Assembly: GCF_007829875.1 (NCBI RefSeq) | Contig: NZ_VIWV01000001.1 | Location: forward strand, 2,822,501 to 2,886,500 | Reading direction: 5' to 3' | From: Streptomyces capillispiralis | GTDB taxonomy: Bacteria > Actinomycetota > Actinomycetes > Streptomycetales > Streptomycetaceae | DNA: 64,000 nt | Shown: positions 16,913 to 25,437 of the stretch, piece by piece | Numbering within the stretch: position 1 is the stretch's first letter | How the letters are laid out: every line of letters starts with the position of its first letter | Position numbers and translations under genes: made by a program | The notes under the pieces: model-generated | Database searches by the model: none | What the model was told of the DNA's origin: nothing | Seen by the model: the letters and a program-made list of their open reading frames with translations, nothing else

Positions 16913-17668
16913 TCAGGCCGCCAGCCCCAGTGCCGCCATCCGCTTGGTGTGCGCTTCGGTGATCCGGGAGAACATCCTGCCGACCTCGGCGAGGTCGAAC
17001 CCGTCCGCGACGCCGCCCACCAGCATCGTCGACAGCGCGTCCCGGTCGGCGACCACCCGCTGGGACTGCGACAGCGCCTCGCCCATCAGCCGCCGCGCCC
17101 ACAGCGCGAGCCGCCCGCCCACGCGCGGGTCCGCCTCGATCGCGGCCCGCACCTTCTCCACGGCGAAGCCGCCGTGCCCCGTGTCGTCCAGCACGGCCAG
17201 CACCAGGGCGCGGCTGTCGGAGTCCAGACGGGCCGCGACCTCCCGGTAGAAGTCGCTGGCGATGGAGTCGCCGACGTACGCCTTGACCAAACCCTCCAGC
17301 CAGTCGGAGGGCGCCGTCTGCTTGTGGAAGCCGTCGTACGCGGCCACGAACGGCTCCATCGCGTGCGTCGGCTCCTCACCGATCTCGGCGAGCCGGTCGC
17401 GCAGCCGCTCGAAGTGGTGGAACTCGGCCGAGGCCATCTTCGCCAGCTCCGCCTTGTCCGTCAGCGTGGGCGCCAGCTTGGCGTCCTCCGCCAGCCGCTC
17501 GAATGCCGCCAGCTCCCCGTAGGCGAGCGCGCCGAGCAGATCCACGACAGCGGCGCGGTACTGGGGGTCGGCGGAGGCGGCCGCCCAGTCCATGGCGGCG
17601 ACGCCGGTGTGTCCGGCGGGGGTCTCGGGGCTGTCCGCGGCCTGGTCAGGCTTGTCAGAGCTCGTCAT
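16913..17668 (-). CDS. Ferritin-like diiron protein (MiaE-like hydroxylase fold)
   Basis: 251 residues. The core is an all-helical ferritin-like bundle with E/H ligand motifs: GELAAFERL (about 57), MASAEFHHFERL (about 83-94, ExxH), and later DTGHGGFAVEKV, consistent with a diiron site of the MiaE-like/ferritin-like family. No TM or signal. The equivalent gene (Rv3210c as recalled) also sits beside the rhlE helicase in mycobacteria. Actual substrate is unknown; tRNA hydroxylation is only a family-level analogy. The ATG at 17668 has TATTGT 7 nt upstream and no ribosome site, suggesting a leaderless transcript. Confidence 0.8.
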   Translation of the reverse strand: MTSSDKPDQAADSPETPAGHTGVAAMDWAAASADPQYRAAVVDLLGALAYGELAAFERLAEDAKLAPTLTDKAELAKMASAEFHHFERLRDRLAEIGEEPTHAMEPFVAAYDGFHKQTAPSDWLEGLVKAYVGDSIASDFYREVAARLDSDSRALVLAVLDDTGHGGFAVEKVRAAIEADPRVGGRLALWARRLMGEALSQSQRVVADRDALSTMLVGGVADGFDLAEVGRMFSRITEAHTKRMAALGLAA

Positions 17669-18053
17669 GAAGCGCACAATAGCCCGCTTGCCACGCGCCG
17701 GAAGGCCCCGGTCGATCAGTGTGACGACGGCTACGTGACCAAATCGGCCATGGCGTGTGCGCGAATCCGGGGTATGGTGGTAATGCGCCTGCTGAGCACT
17801 CTGACGTACTCGACAGGCCGTATGTATGAGGATGCCCGGTCGGTGGCCCGATCGGCTCCGACCCGACAGCCCTCCTGTCGTGCGCCGTGTTGCGTACGGA
17901 ATCCGGAGGGGGACCCTCAGCGGTACGAGCGCTCGAGCGTCGGCAGTGGTCCCGTGCCCTACGGCCCGCCCGTAAGGCAGCCGACGTCCCCGGCACGGTC
18001 CCGACACGACCCCCGCGCTCGCCTCGCACCGCGCACACAGAAGAGGCAGCACC
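17669..18053 (+). other. 385-nt divergent intergenic region / helicase leader
   Basis: No gene is supported here. It must contain the promoter of the DEAD-box helicase gene and a leader of unknown length. A short hairpin (CGACAG, CCCTC, CTGTCG) lies near 17865-17881. AGAGG at 18042-18046 is the likely ribosome site of the helicase. Confidence 0.5.
17676..17681 (-). promoter_or_regulatory. -10-like TATTGT, leaderless start of the ferritin-like gene
   Basis: TATTGT ends 7 nt before ATG 17668; no Shine-Dalgarno. Confidence 0.5.
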
Positions 18054-20528
18054 CTGACTACGACGTTCCGAGAGCTCGGGATCCTCCCCGAGACCGCCGA
18101 GGCCCTGGAGGCCGTCGGCATCCTCAACCCCTTCCCCATCCAGGAGATGACGCTCCCCGTGGCCCTGTCGGGCACGGACGTCATCGGCCAGGCCAAGACC
18201 GGCACCGGAAAGACGCTCGGCTTCGGCCTTCCGCTCCTCGAGCGCGTCACCGTCCCCGCGGACGTCGAGGCGGGCCGGGCGCAGCCCGAGGACCTCACCG
18301 ACACCCCGCAGGCGCTCGTCGTCGTCCCGACGCGTGAGCTGTGCACGCAGGTCACCAACGACCTGCTGACCGCCGGCAAGGTGCGCAACGTGCGCGTCCT
18401 CGCGATCTACGGCGGCCGCGCCTACGAGCCGCAGGTCGAGGCCCTCAAGAAGGGCGTCGACGTGGTCGTCGGCACGCCGGGCCGGCTGCTCGACCTCGCC
18501 GGGCAGAAGAAGCTGAACCTGAAGCACGTGAAGGCGCTCGTCCTCGACGAGGCCGACGAGATGCTCGACCTGGGTTTCCTGCCCGACGTCGAGAAGATCA
18601 TCAACATGCTTCCGGCCAAGCGGCAGACCATGCTGTTCTCGGCCACCATGCCGGGCGCGGTCATCGGTCTGGCCCGCCGCTACATGTCGCAGCCCACGCA
18701 CATCCGCGCCACCTCGCCGGACGACGAGGGCGCGACGGTCGCGAACACCAAGCAGTTCATCTACCGCGCGCACAACATGGACAAGCCCGAGATGGTCTCG
18801 CGGATACTGCAGGCCGACGGCCGGGGCCTGGCCATGGTGTTCTGCCGCACCAAGCGCACCGCCGCCGACCTCGCCGACCAGCTCAAGCAGCGCGGCTTCG
18901 CGTCCGGCGCGGTCCACGGCGACCTCGGCCAGGGCGCCCGCGAGCAGGCGCTGCGCGCCTTCCGCAACGGCAAGGTGGACGTGCTCGTCTGCACCGACGT
19001 CGCCGCCCGCGGCATCGACGTCGAGGGCGTGACGCACGTCATCAACTACCAGTCGCCGGAAGAGGAGAAGACGTACCTGCACCGCATCGGCCGGACCGGC
19101 CGCGCGGGCGCGAAGGGTACGGCGATCACGCTGGTCGACTGGGACGACATCCCGCGCTGGCAGCTGATCAACAAGGCGCTGGACCTGGGCTTCAACGACC
19201 CGCCGGAGACGTACTCCACCTCCCCGCACCTCTACTCCGACCTCGGTATCCCCGAGGGCACCAAGGGCGTCCTGCCGCGCTCGGAGCGCACGCGCGCCGG
19301 GCTGGACGCGGAGGAGCTGGAGGACCTGGGCGAGCCGGGCGGCCGGGGACCGCGCGGGCGCGGCGGCCGGGGCGGGCGCGGTGACGCCCGTCCGGCGGAG
19401 ACGGACACCTCGTCCCGTACGCCGCGACGCCGCCGCCGCACGCGGGGCGGTACGCCGCTCGACGAGTCGGCGCAGCAGCCCGTGAGCCCGGCCGCCGAAG
19501 GCGCCGAGCAGGCGGAGGCCGGCCCGGCGGCCGCGCGCACCCCGCGCCGTCGTCGCCGTACGCGCGGCGGGGCCCCCTCCGCGGCGGCACCGGCCACGGC
19601 GACGGCGACGGAGCAGGTGACGCCGGCGGAGTCGGCCGTGGACACGGCCGAGGGCACGACCGGGGACGCTCCCGAGCGGCCCCGCCGTCGCCGCACGCGC
19701 AAGGCGGCCGAGACGGCGGCCGTGGAGACGCCGGCCGTCGTCACTCCTCCGGCGGAGGAGCCGGCGACCGTGACGGCCACGGTGGCGACGGACGCCCCGG
19801 TGGCCCCGGAGGTCGAGGTTCCGGCCACGGAGCCCCGCCGGACCCGTACGCGCAAGTCCGCGGCGAAGGCCGAGACGGCCGTCGACACCGCCGAGGGGAC
19901 CGCCGAGCCGGTCGAGGCGGCGGAGGTCAAGCCGCGCCGCACGCGCAAGACCGCCGCCAAGAAGGCCGAGGCCGCCGTCGACACCGCCGAGGCCGCCGAG
20001 GCCAAGCCCCGGCGCACCCGGAAGACCGCGGCCACCGCGACCGAGACCGTCGCCGTCGACATCCCGGCGCAGACGGTCGCCGAGCCGGTCGAGGCGGCCG
20101 AGGCCAAGCCGCGCCGCACGCGCAAGACCGCCGCCAAGAAGGCCGAGACGGCCGTCGACACCGCCAAGGCCACCGAGACCAAGCCCCGCCGCACCCGCAA
20201 GGCCACCACCGCCGCGCAGGAGCCCGAGGCCGCCGTCGAGACCAAGCCCCGGCGCACCCGCAAGACCGCGGCCGGCGCGGCCGAGGCCGTCGACACCGCG
20301 GAAGGCACCGAGGCCAAGCCCCGGCGCCGCACCCGCAAGGCCGCCGAGCCCGAGGCGACCGCCGTCGGCATCCCGGCGCAGACGGCCAAGGAGCCGGAGG
20401 CGGCGGAGGCCAAGCCGCGCCGGACCCGCAAGGCCGCCGCGGCCTCGCAGGAGCCGGACGCCCCGGCGGAGGCGAAGCCCCGGCGGACCCGCAAGAAGGC
20501 TGCCGCCGCGGAGCCCGCGGACGGCTGA
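18054..20528 (+). CDS. DEAD-box ATP-dependent RNA helicase with long repetitive basic C-terminal tail
   Basis: Start is placed at CTG 18054 (824 residues). No ATG, GTG or TTG exists in frame between the upstream stop (TAA 17973) and ATG 18147, and starting at 18147 would delete the Q-motif (Phe5, then G22-I-L-N-P-F-P-I-Q30, with the 17-residue Phe-Gly spacing normal for the family). Motif I is AKTGTGKT (47-54); then VPTREL, DEAD near 166, SAT, MVFCRT, ARGID and HRIGRTGRAG. After about residue 400 the protein becomes Ala/Glu-rich with twelve Arg clusters, eight of them KPRR(R)TRK-type. RhlE-like role in RNA unwinding, ribosome assembly or cold adaptation is inferred. A strong terminator follows. 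Confidence 0.9.
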   Translation: MTTTFRELGILPETAEALEAVGILNPFPIQEMTLPVALSGTDVIGQAKTGTGKTLGFGLPLLERVTVPADVEAGRAQPEDLTDTPQALVVVPTRELCTQVTNDLLTAGKVRNVRVLAIYGGRAYEPQVEALKKGVDVVVGTPGRLLDLAGQKKLNLKHVKALVLDEADEMLDLGFLPDVEKIINMLPAKRQTMLFSATMPGAVIGLARRYMSQPTHIRATSPDDEGATVANTKQFIYRAHNMDKPEMVSRILQADGRGLAMVFCRTKRTAADLADQLKQRGFASGAVHGDLGQGAREQALRAFRNGKVDVLVCTDVAARGIDVEGVTHVINYQSPEEEKTYLHRIGRTGRAGAKGTAITLVDWDDIPRWQLINKALDLGFNDPPETYSTSPHLYSDLGIPEGTKGVLPRSERTRAGLDAEELEDLGEPGGRGPRGRGGRGGRGDARPAETDTSSRTPRRRRRTRGGTPLDESAQQPVSPAAEGAEQAEAGPAAARTPRRRRRTRGGAPSAAAPATATATEQVTPAESAVDTAEGTTGDAPERPRRRRTRKAAETAAVETPAVVTPPAEEPATVTATVATDAPVAPEVEVPATEPRRTRTRKSAAKAETAVDTAEGTAEPVEAAEVKPRRTRKTAAKKAEAAVDTAEAAEAKPRRTRKTAATATETVAVDIPAQTVAEPVEAAEAKPRRTRKTAAKKAETAVDTAKATETKPRRTRKATTAAQEPEAAVETKPRRTRKTAAGAAEAVDTAEGTEAKPRRRTRKAAEPEATAVGIPAQTAKEPEAAEAKPRRTRKAAAASQEPDAPAEAKPRRTRKKAAAAEPADG

Positions 20529-20534
20529 CGCAGC

Positions 20535-20580
20535 ACGCCGACGGCCCGGTCCCCCACCCGTGGGGCCGGGCCGTCGGCGT
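20535..20580 (+). terminator. Terminator after the helicase gene
   Basis: A stem of about 19 bp (ACGCCGACGGCCCGGTCCC with its complement ending GGGCCGTCGGCGT) starts 6 nt after the stop codon. Confidence 0.85.
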
Positions 20581-20592
20581 GTCCGCACCCGC

Positions 20593-20598
20593 TACCCT
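20593..20598 (+). promoter_or_regulatory. -10-like TACCCT, leaderless start of hydrolase gene
   Basis: TACCCT ends 6 nt before GTG 20605, directly after the helicase terminator; no Shine-Dalgarno is present. Confidence 0.55.
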
Positions 20599-20604
20599 CA
20601 CCCC

Positions 20605-21507
20605 GTGACCAGCGACCCCTCCCCCGCCCCGCCCCTCGGCGCACGTGCCCACCGACTCCGCACCCCGCGCGGGGAGTTCGCCGCCGTGGACGTGCCACCG
20701 GCCGCCGGAGTCCCCGTGAGGGGAACGGCGTTGCTGCTGCCCGGGTACACCGGCAGCAAGGAGGACTTCGCGCTGGTGCACGAGCCGCTCGCCGCGCGCG
20801 GGTACCGGACGGTCGCCGTGGACGGGCGGGGGCAGTACGAGTCGGACGGGCCCGCCGACGACGAATCCGCCTACGCGCAGGAGGAGTTGGCGCGGGACGT
20901 GCTGGCGCAGGCCGCCGCGCTCGGCGCGCCGGTCCACCTCGTCGGACACTCGCTCGGCGGACAGATCGCCCGTGCCGCCGTCCTGCTGGACCCCTCCCCC
21001 TTCCGCTCGCTCACGCTCGTCTCCTCCGGCCCCGCACACATCTCCGTCTCCCAGGAGCAGCGCGTGAAGCTGCTGCGGGACGCGCTCGCGGTGATGTCGA
21101 TGGCGCAGTGCTGGGAGGCGATCCTGGCCATGGGGCCGCCGGAGGAGGTGGGCGGTCCGGCCCGCGGGATCGGCGGCCCGGAGCACTTGCGGCGCCGCTG
21201 GCTGAGCACCCGGCCCGCCCAACTGCTCGCGACGGGACGTCAGTTGTGCGTCGAGCCGGACAGGGTCGACGAGCTGGCCGCCGTGCGCCTGCCGTTCCAC
21301 GTGCTGTCGGGCGCGCGGGACGACACCTGGCCGGTGCCGGACCTCGACGAGATGGCCCGGCGGCTGAGGGCGCACCGCACCGTGATCAAGGGGGCCGAGC
21401 ACTCACCCGCCGTCGACCGGCCCGAGCCGACCGCCCGCGCCCTCGCCGACTTCTGGGACGAGCATCCCGACCACCACCACCGTGACCAGGTCGGCCGGGG
21501 CGACTAG
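20605..21507 (+). CDS. Alpha/beta hydrolase
   Basis: 300 residues. Features: LLLPGYTGSKEDF oxyanion region, nucleophile Ser in VGHSLGG, acid in SGARDDTWPVP and His in KGAEHSPAVDRPE. This is a canonical esterase/lysophospholipase-type hydrolase of unknown substrate. GTG 20605 is preferred over the longer frame from 20560 because the longer frame would start inside the preceding terminator. The stop TAG at 21505-21507 overlaps the stop of the convergent NYN gene. Confidence 0.85.
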   Translation: MTSDPSPAPPLGARAHRLRTPRGEFAAVDVPPAAGVPVRGTALLLPGYTGSKEDFALVHEPLAARGYRTVAVDGRGQYESDGPADDESAYAQEELARDVLAQAAALGAPVHLVGHSLGGQIARAAVLLDPSPFRSLTLVSSGPAHISVSQEQRVKLLRDALAVMSMAQCWEAILAMGPPEEVGGPARGIGGPEHLRRRWLSTRPAQLLATGRQLCVEPDRVDELAAVRLPFHVLSGARDDTWPVPDLDEMARRLRAHRTVIKGAEHSPAVDRPEPTARALADFWDEHPDHHHRDQVGRGD

Positions 21508-22397
21508 TACTGCGCCTGCAAGTGGTCCCAGAAGCCGTCACGCAGGGCGCGGCGCAGATCCGCCTGGCCGCGCAGGGAGTACTGCAGCAGGCCCTCCGCC
21601 TCCACCAGCAGGTCCTGGTCGACCGAGCCGGGCAGATAGGGATGACCGGGGAGCAGTTCCACCAGCGTGTCCCGGCCCCGCGCGACCAGCCACTTCGCGG
21701 CGATCTGCGCCCCGACGAAGCGGACGTCCTCGCGCGTGGGCCGGCCCGTCGTGGCCTCGTAGGTCTGTGCCGCGCGCCGGGAGACGTACGGCTTGAAGAA
21801 GTCCAGGTCGAGGGTGCGCTGACTGTCGACCTCCCAGAGCAGCGGCTCGGCCTGGTTGCGGCCCTCGGCGGCCTCGATGCCCCACAGGTGGACGCGGGCG
21901 CCGTACCCCTGGGCCGCCTCGACCGCCGAGACGAGGTCCTCGTCGCCGCCGAGCAGGGCCGCGTCGCTGATGGCGCGGTGCCGGGCCAGTGACTCCAGGT
22001 CGGTGCGGATCAGGGAGTCGACGCCCTTCTGCTGGTTGTTGGCGTTGAGGTTGCCCAGGCGGACCTTGACGTCCGGGAGTTCGGCGATGGTCTGCTGCTC
22101 GGCGGTGTGGATGCGGCGCCGGGCGCCGTCGTACCAGTAGACCCGCAGCAGCCTGCTGTCCGCGAAGACGGTGCGGGCCCGGTCGATGAGCGCGTCGATG
22201 AGTCCCTCGGCGTCGAGGTCGAAGGCCCTGCGGTCCTCCGTCCCGGCCACCAGGCGCCCCGCGGCGGCGTACAGGTAACCGGCGTCGACGAAGATCGCAT
22301 GCGTCGAGGGCGTCTTCGCCACCTCGGCGAGCATGCGCTGAAGCAGCTCGTTCGTGCGATCGATACGGGCGTGCAGAGCCGCGAGGTCTTCGTTCAT
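21504..22397 (-). CDS. NYN-domain (PIN-like) putative ribonuclease
   Basis: 297 residues. After a short N-terminal helix comes the NYN fold: IFVDAGYLYAAAGRL (first acidic residue), KGVDSLIRTDL (second) and DAALLGGDEDLVSAVE (third and fourth), the acidic cluster that binds metal in PIN-like nucleases. The C-terminal third is unassigned but typical of DUF88-like bacterial proteins. The ATG at 22397 follows GGAGGGG. Probable role is RNA cleavage or processing. The gene ends tail-to-tail on the hydrolase gene with overlapping stops. Confidence 0.82.
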   Translation of the reverse strand: MNEDLAALHARIDRTNELLQRMLAEVAKTPSTHAIFVDAGYLYAAAGRLVAGTEDRRAFDLDAEGLIDALIDRARTVFADSRLLRVYWYDGARRRIHTAEQQTIAELPDVKVRLGNLNANNQQKGVDSLIRTDLESLARHRAISDAALLGGDEDLVSAVEAAQGYGARVHLWGIEAAEGRNQAEPLLWEVDSQRTLDLDFFKPYVSRRAAQTYEATTGRPTREDVRFVGAQIAAKWLVARGRDTLVELLPGHPYLPGSVDQDLLVEAEGLLQYSLRGQADLRRALRDGFWDHLQAQY

Positions 22398-22547
22398 CCC
22401 CTCCATTGTCCCGGTGGTCACGCTACGAACACAACCGGTCCCGGTCGGTCTACTGCGAAACACTTACCGGTCAGTATTTAGCCGATTGAAAAATTTCCTT
22501 AGCGTAGGGAATGTTTGCATCGCGCAGGCCGTTGAACCCGTCATGGA

Positions 22548-22600
22548 CACGGGCCGACTGGCCCGTGGGCCCGCCACCCAGTAGTTCTCCTCCAGGAGGA
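22548..22600 (+). promoter_or_regulatory. Paired inverted repeats in the leader of the 50-codon gene
   Basis: CACGGGCC-GACT-GGCCCGTG (22548-22567) is followed by the palindrome TCCTCC-A-GGAGGA (22588-22600), which would bury a GGAGG just before the gene. The real ribosome site (GAAGGGAG) lies downstream. Suggests translational control or an attenuator; not proven. Confidence 0.4.
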
Positions 22601-22623
22601 TGACCAGACGAAGGGAGAAGCCC

Positions 22624-22776
22624 ATGCGCTTCGAAATCCTGCGACTCGACGACGTCGACGGCACCCCCGTGGACACCACCGTCGTGGACGCCTCCTCCGT
22701 CAACCGCATCGTTCAGCAGGCCGCCGCCATCGGGCAGCGCCTGTGGATCCGCCCGGCCGACACCCCGGCCTCATAA
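22624..22776 (+). CDS. 50-residue conserved small protein, function unknown
   Basis: ATG at 22624 with GAAGGGAG 6 nt upstream. The product starts MRFEILRLDDVDGT, has a central VNRIVQQAAAIGQRL helix and ends IRPADTPAS. No signal peptide or Cys. I recall near-identical small proteins in many Streptomyces genomes but no assigned function. Another ATG in frame at 22600 would add eight residues but sits directly on the GGAGG palindrome. It stands alone after an unusually AT-rich 226-nt region and is followed by a terminator, so it is an independent unit. Confidence 0.65.
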   Translation: MRFEILRLDDVDGTPVDTTVVDASSVNRIVQQAAAIGQRLWIRPADTPAS

Positions 22777-22866
22777 CGCCCTGCCCGCCCGTCGAGCCGG
22801 TGACGCCCGACGCGCTCATGACGCGGGACCCCGGCCGCACGCGCCGGGGCCCGGACCGTATGCCCA

Positions 22867-22899
22867 GGAGCCCCGTACCGCGACCGGTACGGGGGCTCC
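22867..22899. terminator. Terminator between the 50-codon gene and the convergent marC-like gene
   Basis: GGAGCCCCGTACC paired with GGTACGGGGGCTCC, one bulged G, 6-nt loop. Confidence 0.75.
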
Positions 22900-22924
22900 G
22901 CGCGTTCCGCGGCGGTGACCGGGG

Positions 22925-23530
22925 TCAGCCGCCCCGGACCACCTGGGTGACGCCGTTGATGATCTGCTGCACGGCGATCGCGGAGAGCATCATGCCCGCC
23001 AGCCGCGTCACCAGGACCACGCCGCCGTCCTTGATGACCCGGATGATCACCAGCGAGTAGCGCAGCGCCAGCCACAGCACGACATGGATGGCGAGGATCG
23101 CCGACCACACCGAGACCTGTCCGGTGATCCCGTCGGCCTTCTGCACCGCGAGGATGACCGACACGATCGCACCGGGCCCGGCCAGCAGCGGCATCCCCAG
23201 CGGGACCAGCGCGACGTTGACGTCCTTGGTCTGCTTGGGCTCGTCGGTCTTGCCGGTGAGCAGGTCGAGCGCGATCAGCAGGAGCAGCAGCCCGCCGGCG
23301 ATCATCAGCGCGGGCACCGACACGTGCAGGTAGTCGAGGATCTGGTGCCCGAGCAGCCCGAACACGACGATCACACCGCCCGCCACGCAGACGGCCTGGA
23401 AGGCCATCCGCTTCTGCATCTTGGCGGGCCGGCCCGCGGTCAGCGCGAGGAAGATCGGGGTGATCCCAGGGGGATCCATGATGACAAAAAGGGTCAGGAA
23501 GAGAGAGCCGAAGACGGCGACGTCGAACAT
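22925..23530 (-). CDS. MarC-family integral membrane protein
   Basis: 201 residues with six predicted membrane segments. MarC/UPF0056 marks are the DPPGITPIFLALTAG loop near residues 19-33 and the PLGMPLLAGPGAI repeat of it near 110-122. The family is widespread and its transport substrate is unknown (the name from E. coli antibiotic resistance is historical). The ATG is at 23530. The 169 nt before it hold no gene; the next gene upstream on this strand is the PHP phosphoesterase. Confidence 0.9.
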   Translation of the reverse strand: MFDVAVFGSLFLTLFVIMDPPGITPIFLALTAGRPAKMQKRMAFQAVCVAGGVIVVFGLLGHQILDYLHVSVPALMIAGGLLLLLIALDLLTGKTDEPKQTKDVNVALVPLGMPLLAGPGAIVSVILAVQKADGITGQVSVWSAILAIHVVLWLALRYSLVIIRVIKDGGVVLVTRLAGMMLSAIAVQQIINGVTQVVRGG

Positions 23531-23699
23531 GACTGCCTTGCTGGAGAAACGAAAGGAGGGACGCGGGGGGACGCAGGGGACACAGGGGGCCGCGGGCGGG
23601 GCGCACCGGGACGACAGCCCGGGGCGCGCACACCGAAGCGGCGTGAGGGACGTGCGGGAGACGTACGGGCCGCTCGAAAGCGGGCGGGGAGGGCGGGTC

Positions 23700-24557
23700 T
23701 CAGACTCCGCCGGTTCCCGGCACCGGGAACGCCCCGGTCGCCCGCCGCGTGATCTCGCCGTACACCTCGGGGTCGGTCATGAACTCGCCGAGCACACAGG
23801 TCTTGCGGCTGCCGTGGTAGTCGCTCGACCCGGTGACCAGGAGGCCCAGTTCCCCGGCGAGGCCCCGCAGGCGCGCCCGTGTCTCGGGGTCGTGGTCCAT
23901 GTGGTCGACCTCGATGCCGTCGAGACCGGCCTCGGCCAGCTCGGCGATCGCGGACTCCGGCATGGTCCGGCCGCGCTTGCTCGCGGCCGGGTGCGCGAAG
24001 ACGGCGACCCCGCCGGCGTCCTTGATCAGGCGCAGCGCCTCGAAGGGGTCGGTCTCGTGCTTCTCCACGTGGGCCCGGCCGCCGTCGGCCAGCCACTCCT
24101 GGGTGAAGGCGTCACTCACACTCGGTACGACGCCCAGGTCGACGAGTGCGGTGGCCAGGTGGGGACGCCCCACGGACCCGTCGCCGGCGATCCGCGCCAC
24201 CTGTTCCCAGGTGACCGGCACACCCAGCGCGTTCAGCTTGGTGATCATGGCCCGGGCCCGCGGCACCCGGTCGTCCCGGACCAGTTCGCGCTCGGCGAGC
24301 AGCGCGGGTTCCTCCGGGTCGAAGAGGTAGGCCAGCATGTGCATGCTGATGCCGTCGAGCCGGCAGGAGAGTTCGGCACCGGTGACCAGCGTGAGTCCCG
24401 GCGGCAGCACGGCGAGCGCCTCGGCGTGGCCGCGGGTGGTGTCGTGGTCGGTCAGCGCGATGACGTCCAGACCGGCGGCGCCGGCCTTGCGGACCAGTTC
24501 CGCCGGAGTGTCCGTGCCGTCGGACGCGGTGGAGTGGGTGTGCAGGTCGATACGCAC
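23700..24557 (-). CDS. PHP-domain phosphoesterase (TrpH/YciV-like)
   Basis: 285 residues. The metal-binding PHP motifs are clear: DLHTHSTASDGT (4-15), LTDHDTT (about 36-42), GAELSC, FAHPAA near 190, and SDYHG near 253. The family includes 3',5'-nucleotide bisphosphate phosphatases and 5'-3' exonucleases acting on RNA ends. The first codon is GTG at 24557 and the protein begins directly with the first motif, so the start is well fixed. Stand-alone gene on the minus strand. Confidence 0.9.
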   Translation of the reverse strand: MRIDLHTHSTASDGTDTPAELVRKAGAAGLDVIALTDHDTTRGHAEALAVLPPGLTLVTGAELSCRLDGISMHMLAYLFDPEEPALLAERELVRDDRVPRARAMITKLNALGVPVTWEQVARIAGDGSVGRPHLATALVDLGVVPSVSDAFTQEWLADGGRAHVEKHETDPFEALRLIKDAGGVAVFAHPAASKRGRTMPESAIAELAEAGLDGIEVDHMDHDPETRARLRGLAGELGLLVTGSSDYHGSRKTCVLGEFMTDPEVYGEITRRATGAFPVPGTGGV

Positions 24558-24717
24558 GACGCGTTACTCCAAGCGGGTGACGGGCGGACGGGGACGCTCC
24601 AGGATAACCGGATTTTCACGCACCCCTGTCACACCCGAACCGGCTGTGCGCCCCCTACCGATTCCCTCCGAGGCACCTCTGCGGCGCCTGCGACCCGGAA
24701 AGCGGCCCCGACCGGCC

Positions 24718-25359
24718 CTAGATCTCCAGCAGGCGGGGGGACAGTGCCCCGCAGGGCACCAGCTCCACCTCCGCCCCGGCGTCCCGCAGGTCGGTGAGGA
24801 CCAGCTCGTCGTACATCAGCAGGCCGGACTGCTCCGGCCACACCACCGCCCACAGCCACACCCCGAGCGCCTCACCGGCGAACACGGCGCGGTCGTCCGG
24901 CGTCTTGGCGACATGCCAGAGCGGCGTCGGGCGGCCGGCCGCCAGCACCTTGGCCTGCGGCGGTTTCTCCACGTTCATGTACGGTCCCGGGTCCGGGCCG
25001 TCGATGCCCGCGTACCGCGCGCCGAGGCCGACGCCGAGTTCCTCGGCGACCAGGATCAGCTCACCCATGCCGCCGAGCGGACCGGGCCCGGTGCACGCTA
25101 CGGCGGTCGCCCGGCCCCCGCTGCGGTCGTCGCCCGCACTGGCCACGCCGGTGAACAGCCAGCCGACCGGCAGCGGCCACGGCATCCACACCGGCACCTT
25201 CGTGCGGTGCACGACGACTTCGAGGGCCTCGACGCTCGGCGGTATCACGGGCTGGAGCGGGTGCACGGTGCCGTGCAGGGCACACTGCCACGCATCCGAG
25301 AAGAGGCCGGGAGCCCTGACCCGGCCACCACACTTCGGGCAACTGGGTTCGCCCCTCAT
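24718..25359 (-). CDS. Zinc-ribbon-starting conserved protein (DUF6758-like)
   Basis: 213 residues. The N-terminus has CPKCGGRVRAP and a later WQCALHG, a probable zinc ribbon (C7, C10, C26, H29). The remainder is a mixed fold with no catalytic motif I recognise. It contains GPGPLGGMGELILVAEELGVGLGARYAG and ends with a hydrophobic strand. Widely conserved in Streptomyces as a single gene. It is transcribed away from the MFS gene, and the two share a 168-nt promoter region that is strikingly AT-rich on the MFS side. Confidence 0.7.
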   Translation of the reverse strand: MRGEPSCPKCGGRVRAPGLFSDAWQCALHGTVHPLQPVIPPSVEALEVVVHRTKVPVWMPWPLPVGWLFTGVASAGDDRSGGRATAVACTGPGPLGGMGELILVAEELGVGLGARYAGIDGPDPGPYMNVEKPPQAKVLAAGRPTPLWHVAKTPDDRAVFAGEALGVWLWAVVWPEQSGLLMYDELVLTDLRDAGAEVELVPCGALSPRLLEI

Positions 25360-25437
25360 AGGGCCCCACGGTCCTACCCTCGCCGCGCCACGTCAAGGAC
25401 GATCACCCGTCCGGACGGAACCGGCCGCCGCAAAATT

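Noticed and set aside
22464..22709. 81-codon minus-strand ORF opposite the 50-codon gene
   Set aside because: No ribosome site and wrong codon bias; the plus-strand 50-codon frame has a good site and a family-like sequence.
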